Of a stretch of DNA of 64,000 nt, positions 51,881 to 61,213 are shown in pieces. How positions within the stretch are numbered: position 1 is the stretch's first letter; each line of letters opens with the position of its first letter. Under the pieces are notes generated by a model. It saw only the letters and a program-made list of their open reading frames with translations, was not told the DNA's origin and ran no database searches. The stretch comes from Stenotrophomonas maltophilia (GTDB lineage: Bacteria > Pseudomonadota > Gammaproteobacteria > Xanthomonadales > Xanthomonadaceae): the NCBI RefSeq assembly GCF_002138415.1, contig NZ_CP015612.1:276001-340000 (forward strand), written 5' to 3'. Position numbers and translations under genes: made by a program.

Positions 51881-53934
51881 GCGCCGAATACCAGGACAAG
51901 AAGAAGGTCGATCGCCTTGATCGCCGCGAACGGCAGCAGCACGCCACCCAGGCCGTACACCAGCATGTTCCGGCGCAGCAGCGCCGTTGCGGTGGCCGGG
52001 CGGAAGCGCACGCCACGCAGGGCGAGCGGGATCAGGGCGGGAATCACCAGGGCGTTGAAGATCAGCGCCGCCAGCACCGCATTGCGCGGGCTCGACAGCT
52101 GCATCACGTTCAATGCGGCCATGGTCGGCACGGCGGCGGCGAACAGCGCCGGCAGGATCGCGAAGTACTTGGAGACGTCGTTGGCCAGCGAGAAGGTGGT
52201 CAGCGCGCCGCGGGTGATCAGCTGCTGCTTGCCCACTTCCACCACCGCCAGCAGCTTGGCCGGGTCCGAATCCAGGTCGACCATGTTGCCGGCCTCCTTC
52301 GCCGCCTGCGTACCGGAGTTCATCGCCAGGCCGATGTCGGCCTGTGCCAGCGCCGGGGCGTCGTTGGTGCCATCGCCGACCATCGCCACCAGGCGGCCGC
52401 CGGCCTGCTCCTGGCGGATGCGCGCCAGCTTGTCTTCCGGACGGGCTTCGGCGATGTAGTCATCAACGCCGGCCTCGGCAGCGATGGCGGCGGCGGTCAG
52501 CGGGTTGTCGCCGGTGATCATCACCGTGCGGATGCCCATCGCCCGCAGCTGCGCGAACTTCTCGCGCATGCCGTGCTTGACCACGTCCGACAGCTCGATC
52601 ACGCCCAGCACGTGGCGGCCCTCGGCCACCACCAGCGGGGTGGCACCGTTACGCGCCACTTGCTCCACGCGTCCGGCCAGTTCAGCCGGCACGCTGCCGC
52701 CCAGCGCCTGCACGTGGGCACGGATCGCATCGGCGGCGCCCTTGCGGATCTGCCGCCCATGTTCCAGATCCACGCCGGACATGCGGGTCTGCGCACTGAA
52801 GGCCAGGTAGTCGGCATGGTCCGGCTCGGCGGTGGCGCAGCCCTGTTCGCGCGCCAGGCGCACGATCGACTTGCCTTCCGGGGTGGGGTCGGCCAGCGAA
52901 GAGAGCAGTGCTGCTTCGCGCAGCTGGCTGGCGTCGATGCCGGCCAGCGGATGGAAATGGCTGGCCTGGCGGTCGCCGTAGGTGATGGTGCCGGTCTTGT
53001 CCAGCAGCAGCACGTCGACGTCGCCGGCCACTTCCACCGCCTTGCCCGACTTGGCCAGCACGTTGGCGGCCAGCGCACGGTTCATGCCGGCGATGCCGAT
53101 GGCCGGCAGCAGCCCGCCAATGGTGGTCGGGATCAGGCACACCAGCAGCGCGATCAGCAGCAGCGGATCGACCTTGACGCCCACCGAGGCACCAATGGCC
53201 GGCAACGTGGCCACCACCACCAGGAAGGTCAGCGTCATCGCCGCCAGCAGCAGGGTCAGCGCGATCTCGTTGGGGGTCTTCTGCCGGTTGGCACCTTCCA
53301 CCAGCGCGATCATGCGGTCCAGGAAGCTGTGGCCCGGCTCGGCGGTCACCCGCACGATGATCTGGTCGGACAGCACCTTGGTGCCACCGATCACACCGGA
53401 ACGGTCGGTACCGGCCTCGCGCAGCACCGGTGCCGATTCGCCGGTCACCGCTGCTTCGTTGATGGTGGCCAGGCCCTGCACGATTTCGCCATCGGCCGGC
53501 ACCAGCTCACCGGCACTGACGATCACATGGTCGCCCGGGCGCAGTTCGGCGGCCGGCACCTGGGTTTCGGCGGCGCCCGGCTGCGGCGTGGCCAGCCGGC
53601 GTGCCACCAGGTCCTGGCGGGCACGCCGCAGCGACGCGGCCTGGCCACGGCCACGTGCTTCGGCCACCGCCTCGGCGAAGTTGCCGAACAGCACGGTCAC
53701 CAGCAGGATCGCGGTCACCGCCAAGCCGAAGCCCAGTGGCGCATTGCCGGCCAGGGTGACGATCGCGGCGACGATCGTGCCGGCCATCACCACCGCCATC
53801 ACCGGGCTGCGTACCAGGTGCATCGGCGACAGCTTGCGCACCGCTTCGACCAGCGCACGGCGCAGGCCGGCGCCATCGAGCAGGGCAGGGCGCGCTGCAT
53901 GGGTACTACGGGTTGAACTTGCTTGGGTACTCAT
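51877..53934 (-). CDS. kdpB: Potassium-transporting P-type ATPase subunit B
   Basis: A 685-residue P-type ATPase, the catalytic subunit of the high-affinity K+ pump. The phosphorylation site is DKTGTIT (Asp at about 312). The TGES dephosphorylation loop is at about 158-161, and [14 protein letters not shown] (about 518-531) is the hinge motif. KdpB-typical transmembrane residues are in [14 protein letters not shown]. It follows kdpA by 10 bases and overlaps kdpC by four. Confidence 0.96.
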   Translation of the reverse strand: MSTQASSTRSTHAARPALLDGAGLRRALVEAVRKLSPMHLVRSPVMAVVMAGTIVAAIVTLAGNAPLGFGLAVTAILLVTVLFGNFAEAVAEARGRGQAASLRRARQDLVARRLATPQPGAAETQVPAAELRPGDHVIVSAGELVPADGEIVQGLATINEAAVTGESAPVLREAGTDRSGVIGGTKVLSDQIIVRVTAEPGHSFLDRMIALVEGANRQKTPNEIALTLLLAAMTLTFLVVVATLPAIGASVGVKVDPLLLIALLVCLIPTTIGGLLPAIGIAGMNRALAANVLAKSGKAVEVAGDVDVLLLDKTGTITYGDRQASHFHPLAGIDASQLREAALLSSLADPTPEGKSIVRLAREQGCATAEPDHADYLAFSAQTRMSGVDLEHGRQIRKGAADAIRAHVQALGGSVPAELAGRVEQVARNGATPLVVAEGRHVLGVIELSDVVKHGMREKFAQLRAMGIRTVMITGDNPLTAAAIAAEAGVDDYIAEARPEDKLARIRQEQAGGRLVAMVGDGTNDAPALAQADIGLAMNSGTQAAKEAGNMVDLDSDPAKLLAVVEVGKQQLITRGALTTFSLANDVSKYFAILPALFAAAVPTMAALNVMQLSSPRNAVLAALIFNALVIPALIPLALRGVRFRPATATALLRRNMLVYGLGGVLLPFAAIKAIDLLLVLVFGA

Positions 53935-53944
53935 CAGGGTGTCC

Positions 53945-55651
53945 TTAGTGCAGTCCCAGGCTCAGGTGGTCGGCGATCGGGCCGAGTACCAGCGCCGGCA
54001 TGAACTGCAGCACGGTCAGGATGACGATCACCGAGACCAGGGTCAGGGCGAAGGTCGGGGTTTCGATCTGCAGGCTGCCGGCAGACTCCGGGGCCTGGCG
54101 CTTGGCAGCCAGCTGTGCGGCCACCACCAGCGGAATGATCAACAGCGGGAAGCGGCCCAGCAGCAGTACCAGCGAGCAGCTCAGGTTCCACCACAGCGTG
54201 GCGTCGCCCAGCCCTTCGAAGCCCGAGCCGTTGTTGGCGTAGGCCGAGACGTACTCGTAGAACACCTGGCTGATGCCATGGAAACCGGGGTTGGAGGTGC
54301 CGGCCAGGCCGGGCACGGCCAGGGTGATCGCAGTGAACACCAGCAGGGTGATCGGCTGCAGCAGTACCAGCAGGGCCAGCAGGCGCACCTGTGGCGTCTC
54401 CAGCTTGCGGCCGAACAGTTCCGGCGTACGTCCGGTCATCAACCCGGCCAGGAACACACCCAGCAGCAGGTACACGATGAACTGCTGCAGGCCACAACCG
54501 ATGCCGCCCCAGATCGCGCTGACCAGCATGTTGACCATCGCGATGCCGCCACTCAGCGGTGCCAGCGAATCATGCATGCCGTTGACCGAACCGTTGGAGA
54601 CCTGGGTGGTCACCGCCGCCCACAGCGCAGTGCCGTCGGCGCCGAAGCGCACTTCCTTGCCTTCCATCAGCAGCGGGGTGGCGGCGCTGGCGCTATGCCC
54701 TTCGCTCCACATCATCGCGCCGGTGGACAGCAGCGACATGCCCAGCATGCAACTGAACACCAGGGCGCCGAAACGACGCCGGCCGGTGAACGCGCCGATC
54801 ATGAAGATCACCGCCATCGGCACCAGCAGGATGCCAAGGATTTCCAACGCATTCGAAACCGGCGTCGGGTTCTCCAGTGGGAAGCTGCTGTTCGGGCCGT
54901 ACCATCCGCCACCGTTGGCTCCCAGCTGCTTGGCCGCGACCATTGCCGCGACCGGGCCCAACGGCAGCTTCTGTTCGGCCATGCCGGCGCTGGCGTCGAT
55001 CGGCGTGGCCTGAGGGCCACCGGCCATCGTCGACGGCACGCCCTGGCTGGTCAGCAACAGTGTCCATACCAGGCACAGCGGCAGCAGGAAGCGCACGCAC
55101 AGGCGCACCACGTCCACATAGTAGTTGCCTACCGCCACCTGGCGGTCATCGCCGGTACCCGTCGCCGCGGCCTGCGGCGCACGCGAGAACAACGCGCGCA
55201 GCGTCGCCACAGCCAGCGCCAGGCCCATCATCGGCGTCACCACCTGCAGACCGGTGATGCCGGTCATCTGCGAGAGGTAGGACAGCTGGGCCTGGCCCGA
55301 ATAGTGCTGCTGGTTGGTGTTGGTCAGGAACGAGATCATCGTGTGCAGCGCGGTGTCCCAGCGCATGTTCGGGATCTGGTCCGGATTCAGCGGCAGCCAG
55401 GCCTGGGTCATGAACACCGCCTGGGTCAGTACCGCAACCACCACGTTGCTCAGGACGAAGGCCAGCACGTAGCCGCGCCAGGACATCGAGCGCGACGGAT
55501 CGACGCCGAACACCCTGTACAGCGGCTTCTCGATCCAGTGGAACAGCACGTCGACCTTCATCGGCGTGCCACGCATCACGCGGGCCAGGTACAGGCCCAG
55601 CGGCCACGCCAGCAGCAGGCTGGCGGCAATAATCACAAGCATCTCAGTCAT
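53945..55651 (-). CDS. kdpA: Potassium-transporting ATPase subunit A
   Basis: A 568-residue channel-like subunit that selects K+. It has ten helices in four M1-P-M2 repeats, with selectivity-filter segments visible, including the region around [13 protein letters not shown] (about 107-119) and [11 protein letters not shown] (about 470-480). The length matches the family (about 557). It lies 12 bases after kdpF and 10 before kdpB. Confidence 0.96.
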   Translation of the reverse strand: MTEMLVIIAASLLLAWPLGLYLARVMRGTPMKVDVLFHWIEKPLYRVFGVDPSRSMSWRGYVLAFVLSNVVVAVLTQAVFMTQAWLPLNPDQIPNMRWDTALHTMISFLTNTNQQHYSGQAQLSYLSQMTGITGLQVVTPMMGLALAVATLRALFSRAPQAAATGTGDDRQVAVGNYYVDVVRLCVRFLLPLCLVWTLLLTSQGVPSTMAGGPQATPIDASAGMAEQKLPLGPVAAMVAAKQLGANGGGWYGPNSSFPLENPTPVSNALEILGILLVPMAVIFMIGAFTGRRRFGALVFSCMLGMSLLSTGAMMWSEGHSASAATPLLMEGKEVRFGADGTALWAAVTTQVSNGSVNGMHDSLAPLSGGIAMVNMLVSAIWGGIGCGLQQFIVYLLLGVFLAGLMTGRTPELFGRKLETPQVRLLALLVLLQPITLLVFTAITLAVPGLAGTSNPGFHGISQVFYEYVSAYANNGSGFEGLGDATLWWNLSCSLVLLLGRFPLLIIPLVVAAQLAAKRQAPESAGSLQIETPTFALTLVSVIVILTVLQFMPALVLGPIADHLSLGLH

Positions 55652-55663
55652 GGCCGGCTCCGC

Positions 55664-55756
55664 TCAGAACGACTCGGGCCGCAGCACGACATAAAGAAGA
55701 TAGGCGGCGGCGACCAGCACCAGCACGCCACACAACAACGACAGCCAGGGGGACAT
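55664..55756 (-). CDS. kdpF: Potassium-transporting ATPase subunit F
   Basis: A 30-residue single-helix peptide (SPWLSLLCGVLVLVAAAYLL, then YVVLRPESF). The size, position directly before kdpA and C-terminal LRPE motif identify KdpF, a small lipid-like stabiliser of the KdpABC complex. ATG at 55756 follows AGGA by about 11 bases. It is the first gene of the kdpFABCDE operon. Confidence 0.88.
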   Translation of the reverse strand: MSPWLSLLCGVLVLVAAAYLLYVVLRPESF

Positions 55757-55846
55757 TGCAATAGCGTCCTGGTGGAACCCCTCCACCTCAGGCCGCCATC
55801 GTCGTCCTGCCCCCCATAAACGCACTACGCGCCGGACCGGGCCGAC

Positions 55847-55868
55847 GCGTAAAGAGTGCATAAATTCC
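55847..55868 (-). promoter_or_regulatory. Candidate KdpE box upstream of kdpF
   Basis: On the minus strand GGAATTTATGCACTCTTTACGC resembles the E. coli KdpE site (a TTTATA-type and TTTACA-type pair separated by a few bases). It lies about 90-110 bases before kdpF. The match is by eye and partial. Confidence 0.4.
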
Positions 55869-55895
55869 GTGGGCCATGCCGTAACCAGGCCACGG

Positions 55896-55919
55896 GTAGC
55901 GCCGGGCCATGCCCGGCGG
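55896..55919 (+). repeat. SMAG monomer
   Basis: GTAG at 55896-55899 with a CGCCGGGC-CAT-GCCCGGCG stem. The same stem sequence is used in the dimer at 59943-60008. It lies between the kdp promoter and the end of the coiled-coil protein gene. Confidence 0.8.
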
Positions 55920-55930
55920 CAGGAGCGTCG

Positions 55931-56593
55931 TCAGCCTGCCGGGGCGGCCGGCGCCACGCCCTTCAGCTCGCGATAGCGCTGCAGGGTGCTGTCGATTTCG
56001 GCCTTCAGCGCCTGCTGCTGCTGCAGGAACCCGGCCTGCAGGCGCTGCTGCGACTGCAGCTGCACGTGCCGCTGGCGGATCGCCTCGGCCTGCTTGTCGG
56101 CCACCTTGGCACCGGCCAGTTCACGGTCACCGGCGGCCGACAGCAGCGCCACCAGCGACTCGCGCAGGCTGGTGACGTTGTACTCGGCGGTCTTCAGGTT
56201 GTTGTCCAGCACTTCCTGGCGTTCGGCGAACACCCGGCGCAGGTCGTCCTCGCTGCCATAGGTGGTCAGCATCGCCTGCTCGGTGCGCTGGCGGGTCTGT
56301 TCGGCCATCAGATCCAGCTGCTGCTGCGCGGCCACCGTGCTGGCGGCGGCGCGCTCTTCGTCGGTCAACGCGCGCTGGACCTGCGCATTGCGCAGGCCAC
56401 TCTTCGCGTTGAACTCCTCGCGGGCATGGTTGACCGCATCGGCCGGCAGCGAATCACTGCAGATCCGCTCCTTGCCCTCGTTCCAGCAGTACAGCTTCTT
56501 TTCCGTCTTGTCGCCGCCCCGCGGCTGCGCCGGCACGGTGAACGGTACGGCCAGCAGCAGGCCGGCAAAGAGCACAGCAGGAACTCGGGACAT
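55931..56593 (-). CDS. Exported coiled-coil protein, unknown
   Basis: A 220-residue protein. ATG at 56593 gives a signal peptide ending around PAQ (about residue 22). A short Cys-containing motif LYCWNEGKERICSD (about 33-46) resembles the N-terminus of DUF4124-like envelope proteins. It is followed by a long Gln/Ala/Arg-rich helical region (about 60-210) likely to be a coiled coil. The function is unknown; periplasmic location is inferred. It follows pyrE by 19 bases and is probably co-transcribed with it. Confidence 0.72.
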   Translation of the reverse strand: MSRVPAVLFAGLLLAVPFTVPAQPRGGDKTEKKLYCWNEGKERICSDSLPADAVNHAREEFNAKSGLRNAQVQRALTDEERAAASTVAAQQQLDLMAEQTRQRTEQAMLTTYGSEDDLRRVFAERQEVLDNNLKTAEYNVTSLRESLVALLSAAGDRELAGAKVADKQAEAIRQRHVQLQSQQRLQAGFLQQQQALKAEIDSTLQRYRELKGVAPAAPAG

Positions 56594-56612
56594 GACCTTT
56601 CCCCTGGGTCGG

Positions 56613-57272
56613 TCAGCGGATCGAACGGACGCCGTATTGGGCCCGGTAGGCTTCCAGCGGCTGCCGGTAACCCACAAGTTCCGGGTTGCCGGAGGCGAAA
56701 TCAAGCAGATCGGCCAGCGATGCCACGGCGATCACCGGAATGCCTGCTTCCTCGGCCACCGACTGCGCCGCCGAACGGCGATCGGTTTCCGAAGCGATCT
56801 CCTGGCGGTCCAGCGCCACCACGATGCCGGCCGGGGTGCCACCGGCGGCGCGGATGATGCCCAGCGCTTCGCGGATCGCGGTACCGGCGGTGATCACGTC
56901 GTCGACGATCAGCACGCGCTTGCCGTTCATGTCGGCGCCGATCAGCTGGCCGCCTTCACCGTGGTCCTTGGCTTCCTTGCGGTTGAACGACAGCGGCAGG
57001 TCGCGGCCACGCTGGGCCAGCTCGCAGGCCATCGCGGTGGCCAGCGGAATGCCCTTGTAGGCCGGGCCGAACACCACGTCGTACTTGATCCCGGTGGCAT
57101 CGATGGCATCGGCGTAGCAGGCGCCGAGCTGCGACAGCAGCGAACCGGAGTCGAAACGACCGGCGTTGAAGAAATAGGGGCTCAGCCGGCCGGACTTGAG
57201 GGTGAACTGGCCGAAGCGCAGGGCGTCGGCGGTCAGGGCCAGCTGCAGGAAACGGTGGCGGTGGTCGCTCAT
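56613..57272 (-). CDS. pyrE: Orotate phosphoribosyltransferase
   Basis: A 219-residue pyrimidine biosynthesis enzyme that converts orotate and PRPP to OMP. FGQFTLKSGRLSPYFFNAG (split: FGQFTLKSGR, about 20-29; SPYFFNAG, about 31-38) is the family N-terminal signature. Lys residues lie in FNRKEAKDHGEGG (about 98-110), and the PRPP motif is VLIVDDVITAGTA (about 122-134). ATG at 57272 is used because it matches family N-termini; the frame continues upstream without support. It is divergent from an exonuclease III gene. Confidence 0.95.
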   Translation of the reverse strand: MSDHRHRFLQLALTADALRFGQFTLKSGRLSPYFFNAGRFDSGSLLSQLGACYADAIDATGIKYDVVFGPAYKGIPLATAMACELAQRGRDLPLSFNRKEAKDHGEGGQLIGADMNGKRVLIVDDVITAGTAIREALGIIRAAGGTPAGIVVALDRQEIASETDRRSAAQSVAEEAGIPVIAVASLADLLDFASGNPELVGYRQPLEAYRAQYGVRSIR

Positions 57273-57434
57273 CAAAACTCGATTCATCTTCATTTGGAGC
57301 ACAAATCCTAATCCAGCTGGGCGTTTCGCGCTCGTCCGGGCCCGTGTGAAGGGTGTCGCGGCCCGGCCTGGCGGACTGCGCAGCCCCGCGGGCAACCGGT
57401 ATGCTTGCCCGGTTTCCCGCCGTAGGTCCCCCGC

Positions 57435-58235
57435 ATGCGCATCATCAGTTTCAACGCCAATGGCATCCGTTCCGCCGCGACCAAGGGCTTCCTCGACTGG
57501 TTCCGGTCCCAGGACGCCGACGTCCTGTGCATCCAGGAGACCAAGGCCCAGGAAGACCAGCTGACCGACCCGATGTTCCGCCCGGACGGCCACCACTGCT
57601 TCTACCGCGACGCCATCACCAAGAAGGGCTACAGCGGCGTGGCGATCTACAGCAAGCGCGAGCCGGACCAGGTGATCACCTCGCTGGGCTGGGCCCCGTT
57701 CGACGACGAAGGCCGCTACATCGAGGCGCGCTACGGCAACCTCAGCGTGGTCTCCTTCTATATCCCGTCCGGCAGCTCGGGCGACCTGCGCCAGGGCTTC
57801 AAGTTCGAAGTGATGGAATGGCTGCGGCCGATCCTCGAGGAGTGGGCGCGCAGCGGCCGCGACTACGTGCTGTGCGGCGACTGGAACATCGTGCGTTCGG
57901 CGCTGGACATCAAGAACTGGAAGTCCAACCAGAAGAACTCCGGCTGCCTGCCGGAAGAGCGCGACTGGCTCAACGCCCTGTGCGCCGACCACGGCCAGGC
58001 CACCGATGTCGCCGCTGGCCGCGGCTGGGCCGATGCCTACCGCCTGCTCAACCCCACCGGCGAGGACTACACTTGGTGGAGCAACCGCGGCGCCGCCCGC
58101 GCCAACAACGTCGGTTGGCGCATCGATTACCAGTTCATCACCCCGGGCCTGCGTGACCGCCTGCGCAGCTGCTCGATCTACCGCGATGAGCGCTTCTCCG
58201 ACCACGCGCCGTTCATCGTGGACTACGACCTGTGA
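57435..58235 (+). CDS. xthA: Exodeoxyribonuclease III
   Basis: A 266-residue AP endonuclease and 3'-5' exonuclease for base excision repair. Active-site residues are all present: Asn7 (NANG), Glu35 (IQETK), Asp/Asn in CGDWNIV (about 148 and 150) and the Asp-His pair in FSDHAPF (about 256-257). In Pseudomonas the position divergent from pyrE is held by crc, an ExoIII relative that lost these residues; this one has not, so it should be an active nuclease. Its stop overlaps the GTG of ampG, so the two form an operon. In S. maltophilia a gene called ampN precedes ampG; this is presumably it. Confidence 0.92.
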   Translation: MRIISFNANGIRSAATKGFLDWFRSQDADVLCIQETKAQEDQLTDPMFRPDGHHCFYRDAITKKGYSGVAIYSKREPDQVITSLGWAPFDDEGRYIEARYGNLSVVSFYIPSGSSGDLRQGFKFEVMEWLRPILEEWARSGRDYVLCGDWNIVRSALDIKNWKSNQKNSGCLPEERDWLNALCADHGQATDVAAGRGWADAYRLLNPTGEDYTWWSNRGAARANNVGWRIDYQFITPGLRDRLRSCSIYRDERFSDHAPFIVDYDL

Positions 58236-59605
58236 CCGAGGCTGCCAAGCCGCGCCGGCCATGGCAGCAGGTGGTGTCCAACCTGAGCCAGCGCAAGGTG
58301 CTGGCGATGCTGCTGCTCGGCTTCAGTTCCGGCCTGCCGATCTATCTGGTGGGCAACACGCTCGGCTTCTGGATGCGCAAGGAAGGCATCGAGCTGAGCA
58401 CGATCGGTTTCCTGTCATGGGTCGGGCTGGCCTACACCATGAAGTTCCTGTGGGCGCCGATCGTCGATAAGACCGACGTGCCTCTGTTCGGTCGCTTTGG
58501 TCGCCGCCGCGGCTGGATGCTGCTGTCGCAGCTGGTCGTGGTGGTGGGCCTGGTCGGCATGGCGCTGGTCCAGCCCAAGGGGGGCCAGATCCAGTTCCTG
58601 GGTATCGCCTGGCAGCACATCGTCGTGTTTGGCGTGATGGCCGTGATCGTCGCGTTTGCTTCGGCCACCCAGGACATCGTCATCGATGCCTGGCGCATTG
58701 AAAGTGCTGACAACAGCGAGCAGCTTGGACTGCTGACTTCATCCTCGGCACTGGGCTACCGCACTGCATTGCTGGTCACCGATGCGCTGATCCTGATCAT
58801 CGCGGCCCGTGTTGGCTGGCAGGTTTCCTACGAGATCATGGCCGTGCTGATGGCGCTTGGCGTGGTGGCCGTGGTCATGGCCCGTGAACCCGCGCGGGAA
58901 GTGGCTGCCGTGCAGGCACAGGCGACCTCCCTGTGGACGCCGCGCGGATTGTTCGACGCCGTGGCGGGGCCGTTCATCGCCTTCGTCCGCGAGCATCGCA
59001 GCGGCGCGATCCTGATTCTGGTGGCCATCAGCGTCTATCGCATGGCCGACTTCGTCATGGGGCCGATGGCCAACCCGTTCTACGTCGATCTCGGCCTGGA
59101 CGAGGACACCGTTGGCGCTGTGCGTGGCTCGGTGGGCCTGGTCGCGACCTTCGTCGGCATTGCTGCGGCGGGCCTGGTCTCGGTTCGCTGGGGGGTGCTG
59201 GCGGCGCTGATGGTGGGTGCCGTGCTGGGTCCGGCCTCCAATCTGGCGTTTGCCTGGCTGGCCTATTCCGGCCCGGACACGACCCACTTCGCCGTGGCCA
59301 TGGCAATCGACAACTTCGCCAGCGGTTTCGCCGGTACGGCGCTGATCGCCTATATGTCGAGCCTGACCAGCATCGGATACACCGCAACCCAGTACGCGCT
59401 GCTGAGTTCGTTCTACGCGATGCCCGGCAAGGCGCTCAAGGGGCTCTCCGGGTGGTCGGTACAGACGCTCGCACAGGGCCGGACGCTGCTGGAAGGCTAC
59501 GCGCTGTTCTTCGTCGGTACCGCGCTGGTGGCGATCCCGGTGGTGATCCTCTGCGCGCTGCTGATCCTGCAGCAGCGTCGTCGCCAGGCCGCCAGCTCGA
59601 CCTGA
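58232..59605 (+). CDS. ampG: AmpG-type muropeptide permease
   Basis: A 457-residue MFS-fold inner-membrane permease. Matches to AmpG: LLLGFSSGLPIYLV (about 27-40), EGIELSTIGFLSWVGLAYTMKFLWAPIVD (in parts; about 51-79), RRRGWML (about 90-96) and ASATQDIVIDAWR (about 142-154). AmpG imports GlcNAc-anhydroMurNAc peptides for cell-wall recycling. In beta-lactamase-inducible species it supplies the signal molecules for AmpR. It starts at GTG overlapping the exonuclease III stop codon, so translation is coupled. The N-terminus has a ~20-residue cytoplasmic extension. Confidence 0.9.
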   Translation: MTEAAKPRRPWQQVVSNLSQRKVLAMLLLGFSSGLPIYLVGNTLGFWMRKEGIELSTIGFLSWVGLAYTMKFLWAPIVDKTDVPLFGRFGRRRGWMLLSQLVVVVGLVGMALVQPKGGQIQFLGIAWQHIVVFGVMAVIVAFASATQDIVIDAWRIESADNSEQLGLLTSSSALGYRTALLVTDALILIIAARVGWQVSYEIMAVLMALGVVAVVMAREPAREVAAVQAQATSLWTPRGLFDAVAGPFIAFVREHRSGAILILVAISVYRMADFVMGPMANPFYVDLGLDEDTVGAVRGSVGLVATFVGIAAAGLVSVRWGVLAALMVGAVLGPASNLAFAWLAYSGPDTTHFAVAMAIDNFASGFAGTALIAYMSSLTSIGYTATQYALLSSFYAMPGKALKGLSGWSVQTLAQGRTLLEGYALFFVGTALVAIPVVILCALLILQQRRRQAASST

Positions 59606-59683
59606 TTGCCTGCCCGCCCGGTCTGCGGGATCATCGCCCCCGACGCGCCGAGGGGGCGGTGCCTTGCGAACGGGGAAGTGAGC

Positions 59684-59914
59684 ATGGCCGACGTTGTGCT
59701 GCGGGACCTGGACCCGCTGCTGCTGGAACGTATCCGACGGGTCGCGGTCGCCCGCGGCTGGACCCACGAACAGACCTGCACCGCCTTGCTGGAGCAGGGC
59801 CTGTTCAGCAGTGAACTGGAGGTCCGCTCCGGCTTCGGTGATCCCGAGGTGGACGCGCTCTCCGACGCCATCGCCGCTCTGCAGGCCCTGCCCGCAGGGC
59901 AGGGCTTCGACTGA
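59684..59914 (+). CDS. Small ribbon-helix-helix-like protein
   Basis: A 76-residue protein. The N-terminal ADVVLRDLDPLLLERIRRVA (split; beta strand then helix) followed by WTHEQTCTALLEQGLF is compatible with an Arc/MetJ ribbon-helix-helix DNA-binding fold. The remaining 30 residues are acidic. A GGGGAAG ribosome site lies before ATG 59684. No toxin gene is adjacent, so it is not evidently part of a toxin-antitoxin pair. It follows ampG by 78 bases; the function is unknown. Confidence 0.6.
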   Translation: MADVVLRDLDPLLLERIRRVAVARGWTHEQTCTALLEQGLFSSELEVRSGFGDPEVDALSDAIAALQALPAGQGFD

Positions 59915-59942
59915 CCTGACACCTGGTCGCCGCGATACCTGG

Positions 59943-60008
59943 CCGCCGGGCATGGCCCGGCGCTACCGGGATGCGGTCGACGAGGTAGCGCCGGGCCATG
60001 CCCGGCGG
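59943..60008. repeat. SMAG pair, outward facing
   Basis: A stem with CTAC at its right end (59943-59966) and a GTAG-headed stem (59985-60008) share the CGCCGGGC-CAT-GCCCGGCG sequence in inverse orientation, with the GTAG heads towards each other. It lies between the convergent small-protein gene and anmK. Confidence 0.82.
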
Positions 60009-60020
60009 ATGTAGCCCCGC

Positions 60021-61148
60021 TCACGCCAGATGTACCGCCCCCAGGATCCGCGGCCCCGTCGCCCCGGTCACGCTCGGCAGGTTGCCGGCCAGCCCGTCCA
60101 TCGTCCGCTGCGCCAGCCAGGCAAAGCCCATCGCCTCCACGTACTCCGGGTCCAGCCCATGCACCGCGCTGGACTCCACCTGCACCTCCGGCAGCCGCGC
60201 CGCCAGCCGCTTCATCAGCTGCCGGTTGCGCACCCCGCCGCCACAGACCAGCAGGCGCCGGGTCTGCGGCTGCTGCGCCAGCAGCGCATCGGCCACGGTT
60301 GCCACGGTCAGCTCCAGCAGGGTGGCCTGCACATCGGCGGCAGCGTATTGGCCTTCACCCATGTGGGCCTCGGCCCAGGCCAGGTGGAACTGCTCACGGC
60401 CGGTGCTCTTCGGCGGCGGCAGCGCGAACCACGGGTCCGAACGCCAGCCGGCCAGCAGGCTCTCGTCCACCGCGCCACTGGCGGCGTACGCGCCGTCGGC
60501 ATCAAAGGTGCGGCCGGTGTGGCGCTGGCACCAGGCATCCATCAGCGCGTTGGCCGGACCGGTATCGAAGCCACGCACCGCGCCTTCGCGCGGGATCAGG
60601 GTCAGGTTGGCGATGCCGCCCAGGTTGAGCACGGCGCGGTCCTCATCGGCGGCGCCCAGCATGCCCAGGTGGAAGGCCGGCATCAGCGGCGCGCCATGGC
60701 CCCCGGCCGCCACGTCGCGGCGGCGGAAGTCGGACACCGTGGTGATCCCGGTCAGCTCGGCAATGCGGTTGCCATCGCCCAGCTGCACGGTGAAGGCGGG
60801 GTTGGCCAGCGGGCGATGGCGCACGGTCTGGCCGTGCGAGCCGATCGCGCGCACCTGGCTGCGGTCCACGCCGGCCTCGGCCAGCAGTTGATTGGCGGCT
60901 TCGGCGAAGTTGATCGCGATCCGTGCATCCAGCTCGCCCAGCTCCTCCAGCGAGTCCAGCGGTCCGCCTTCGCCCAGCGCCACCAGCCGCGCACGCAGCA
61001 CCGGCTCCCAGCGGGCGGTCAGCCCGTGCACGAAGCGGCAGCCACCGGCGGCGGGGAACTGCACCAGTGCGGCATCGATGCCGTCGGCGCTGGTGCCCGA
61101 CATCAGGCCAAGGTACAGGGGGGCGTCAGCGTCGGCAGTCGTGTTCAT
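60021..61148 (-). CDS. anmK: Anhydro-N-acetylmuramic acid kinase
   Basis: A 375-residue cytoplasmic sugar kinase that converts 1,6-anhydroMurNAc to MurNAc-6-P in peptidoglycan recycling. The ASKHA-fold phosphate loop [15 protein letters not shown] (about 14-28) is diagnostic. GSHGQTVRH (about 122-130), [10 protein letters not shown] (about 185-194), FDTGPAN and the C-terminal [11 protein letters not shown] follow. ATG at 61148 is chosen; a longer frame from 61175 lies within the terminator hairpin. It is transcribed after the M23 peptidase gene and faces ampG. Confidence 0.94.
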   Translation of the reverse strand: MNTTADADAPLYLGLMSGTSADGIDAALVQFPAAGGCRFVHGLTARWEPVLRARLVALGEGGPLDSLEELGELDARIAINFAEAANQLLAEAGVDRSQVRAIGSHGQTVRHRPLANPAFTVQLGDGNRIAELTGITTVSDFRRRDVAAGGHGAPLMPAFHLGMLGAADEDRAVLNLGGIANLTLIPREGAVRGFDTGPANALMDAWCQRHTGRTFDADGAYAASGAVDESLLAGWRSDPWFALPPPKSTGREQFHLAWAEAHMGEGQYAAADVQATLLELTVATVADALLAQQPQTRRLLVCGGGVRNRQLMKRLAARLPEVQVESSAVHGLDPEYVEAMGFAWLAQRTMDGLAGNLPSVTGATGPRILGAVHLA

Positions 61149-61157
61149 GGCAGGCAT

Positions 61158-61195
61158 AAAAAAAGGACGCGGCAAGCTTGGGCTGCCGCGTCCTT
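61158..61195 (-). terminator. Terminator or attenuator between the M23 peptidase gene and anmK
   Basis: AAGGACGCGGCA (61163-61174) pairs with TGCCGCGTCCTT (61184-61195) around a 9-base loop. On the minus strand the stem is followed by a U run (A run at 61158-61164 on plus). It lies in the 65 bases between the peptidase stop and the anmK start, ending 9 bases before the start codon, so anmK depends on read-through or on a very close promoter. Confidence 0.82.
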
Positions 61196-61213
61196 CTTCG
61201 TCAACGCAGGGGC

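Noticed and set aside
51640..53916. Long His/Gln-rich plus-strand frame over kdpC and kdpB
   Set aside because: It is antisense to clearly identified Kdp subunits.
57435..58235. Annotation as the catabolite repression regulator Crc
   Set aside because: The position next to pyrE fits crc, but all ExoIII catalytic residues are present, unlike Crc.
59684..59914. Antitoxin of a toxin-antitoxin pair
   Set aside because: No small toxin gene lies on either side; the next gene is the convergent anmK.
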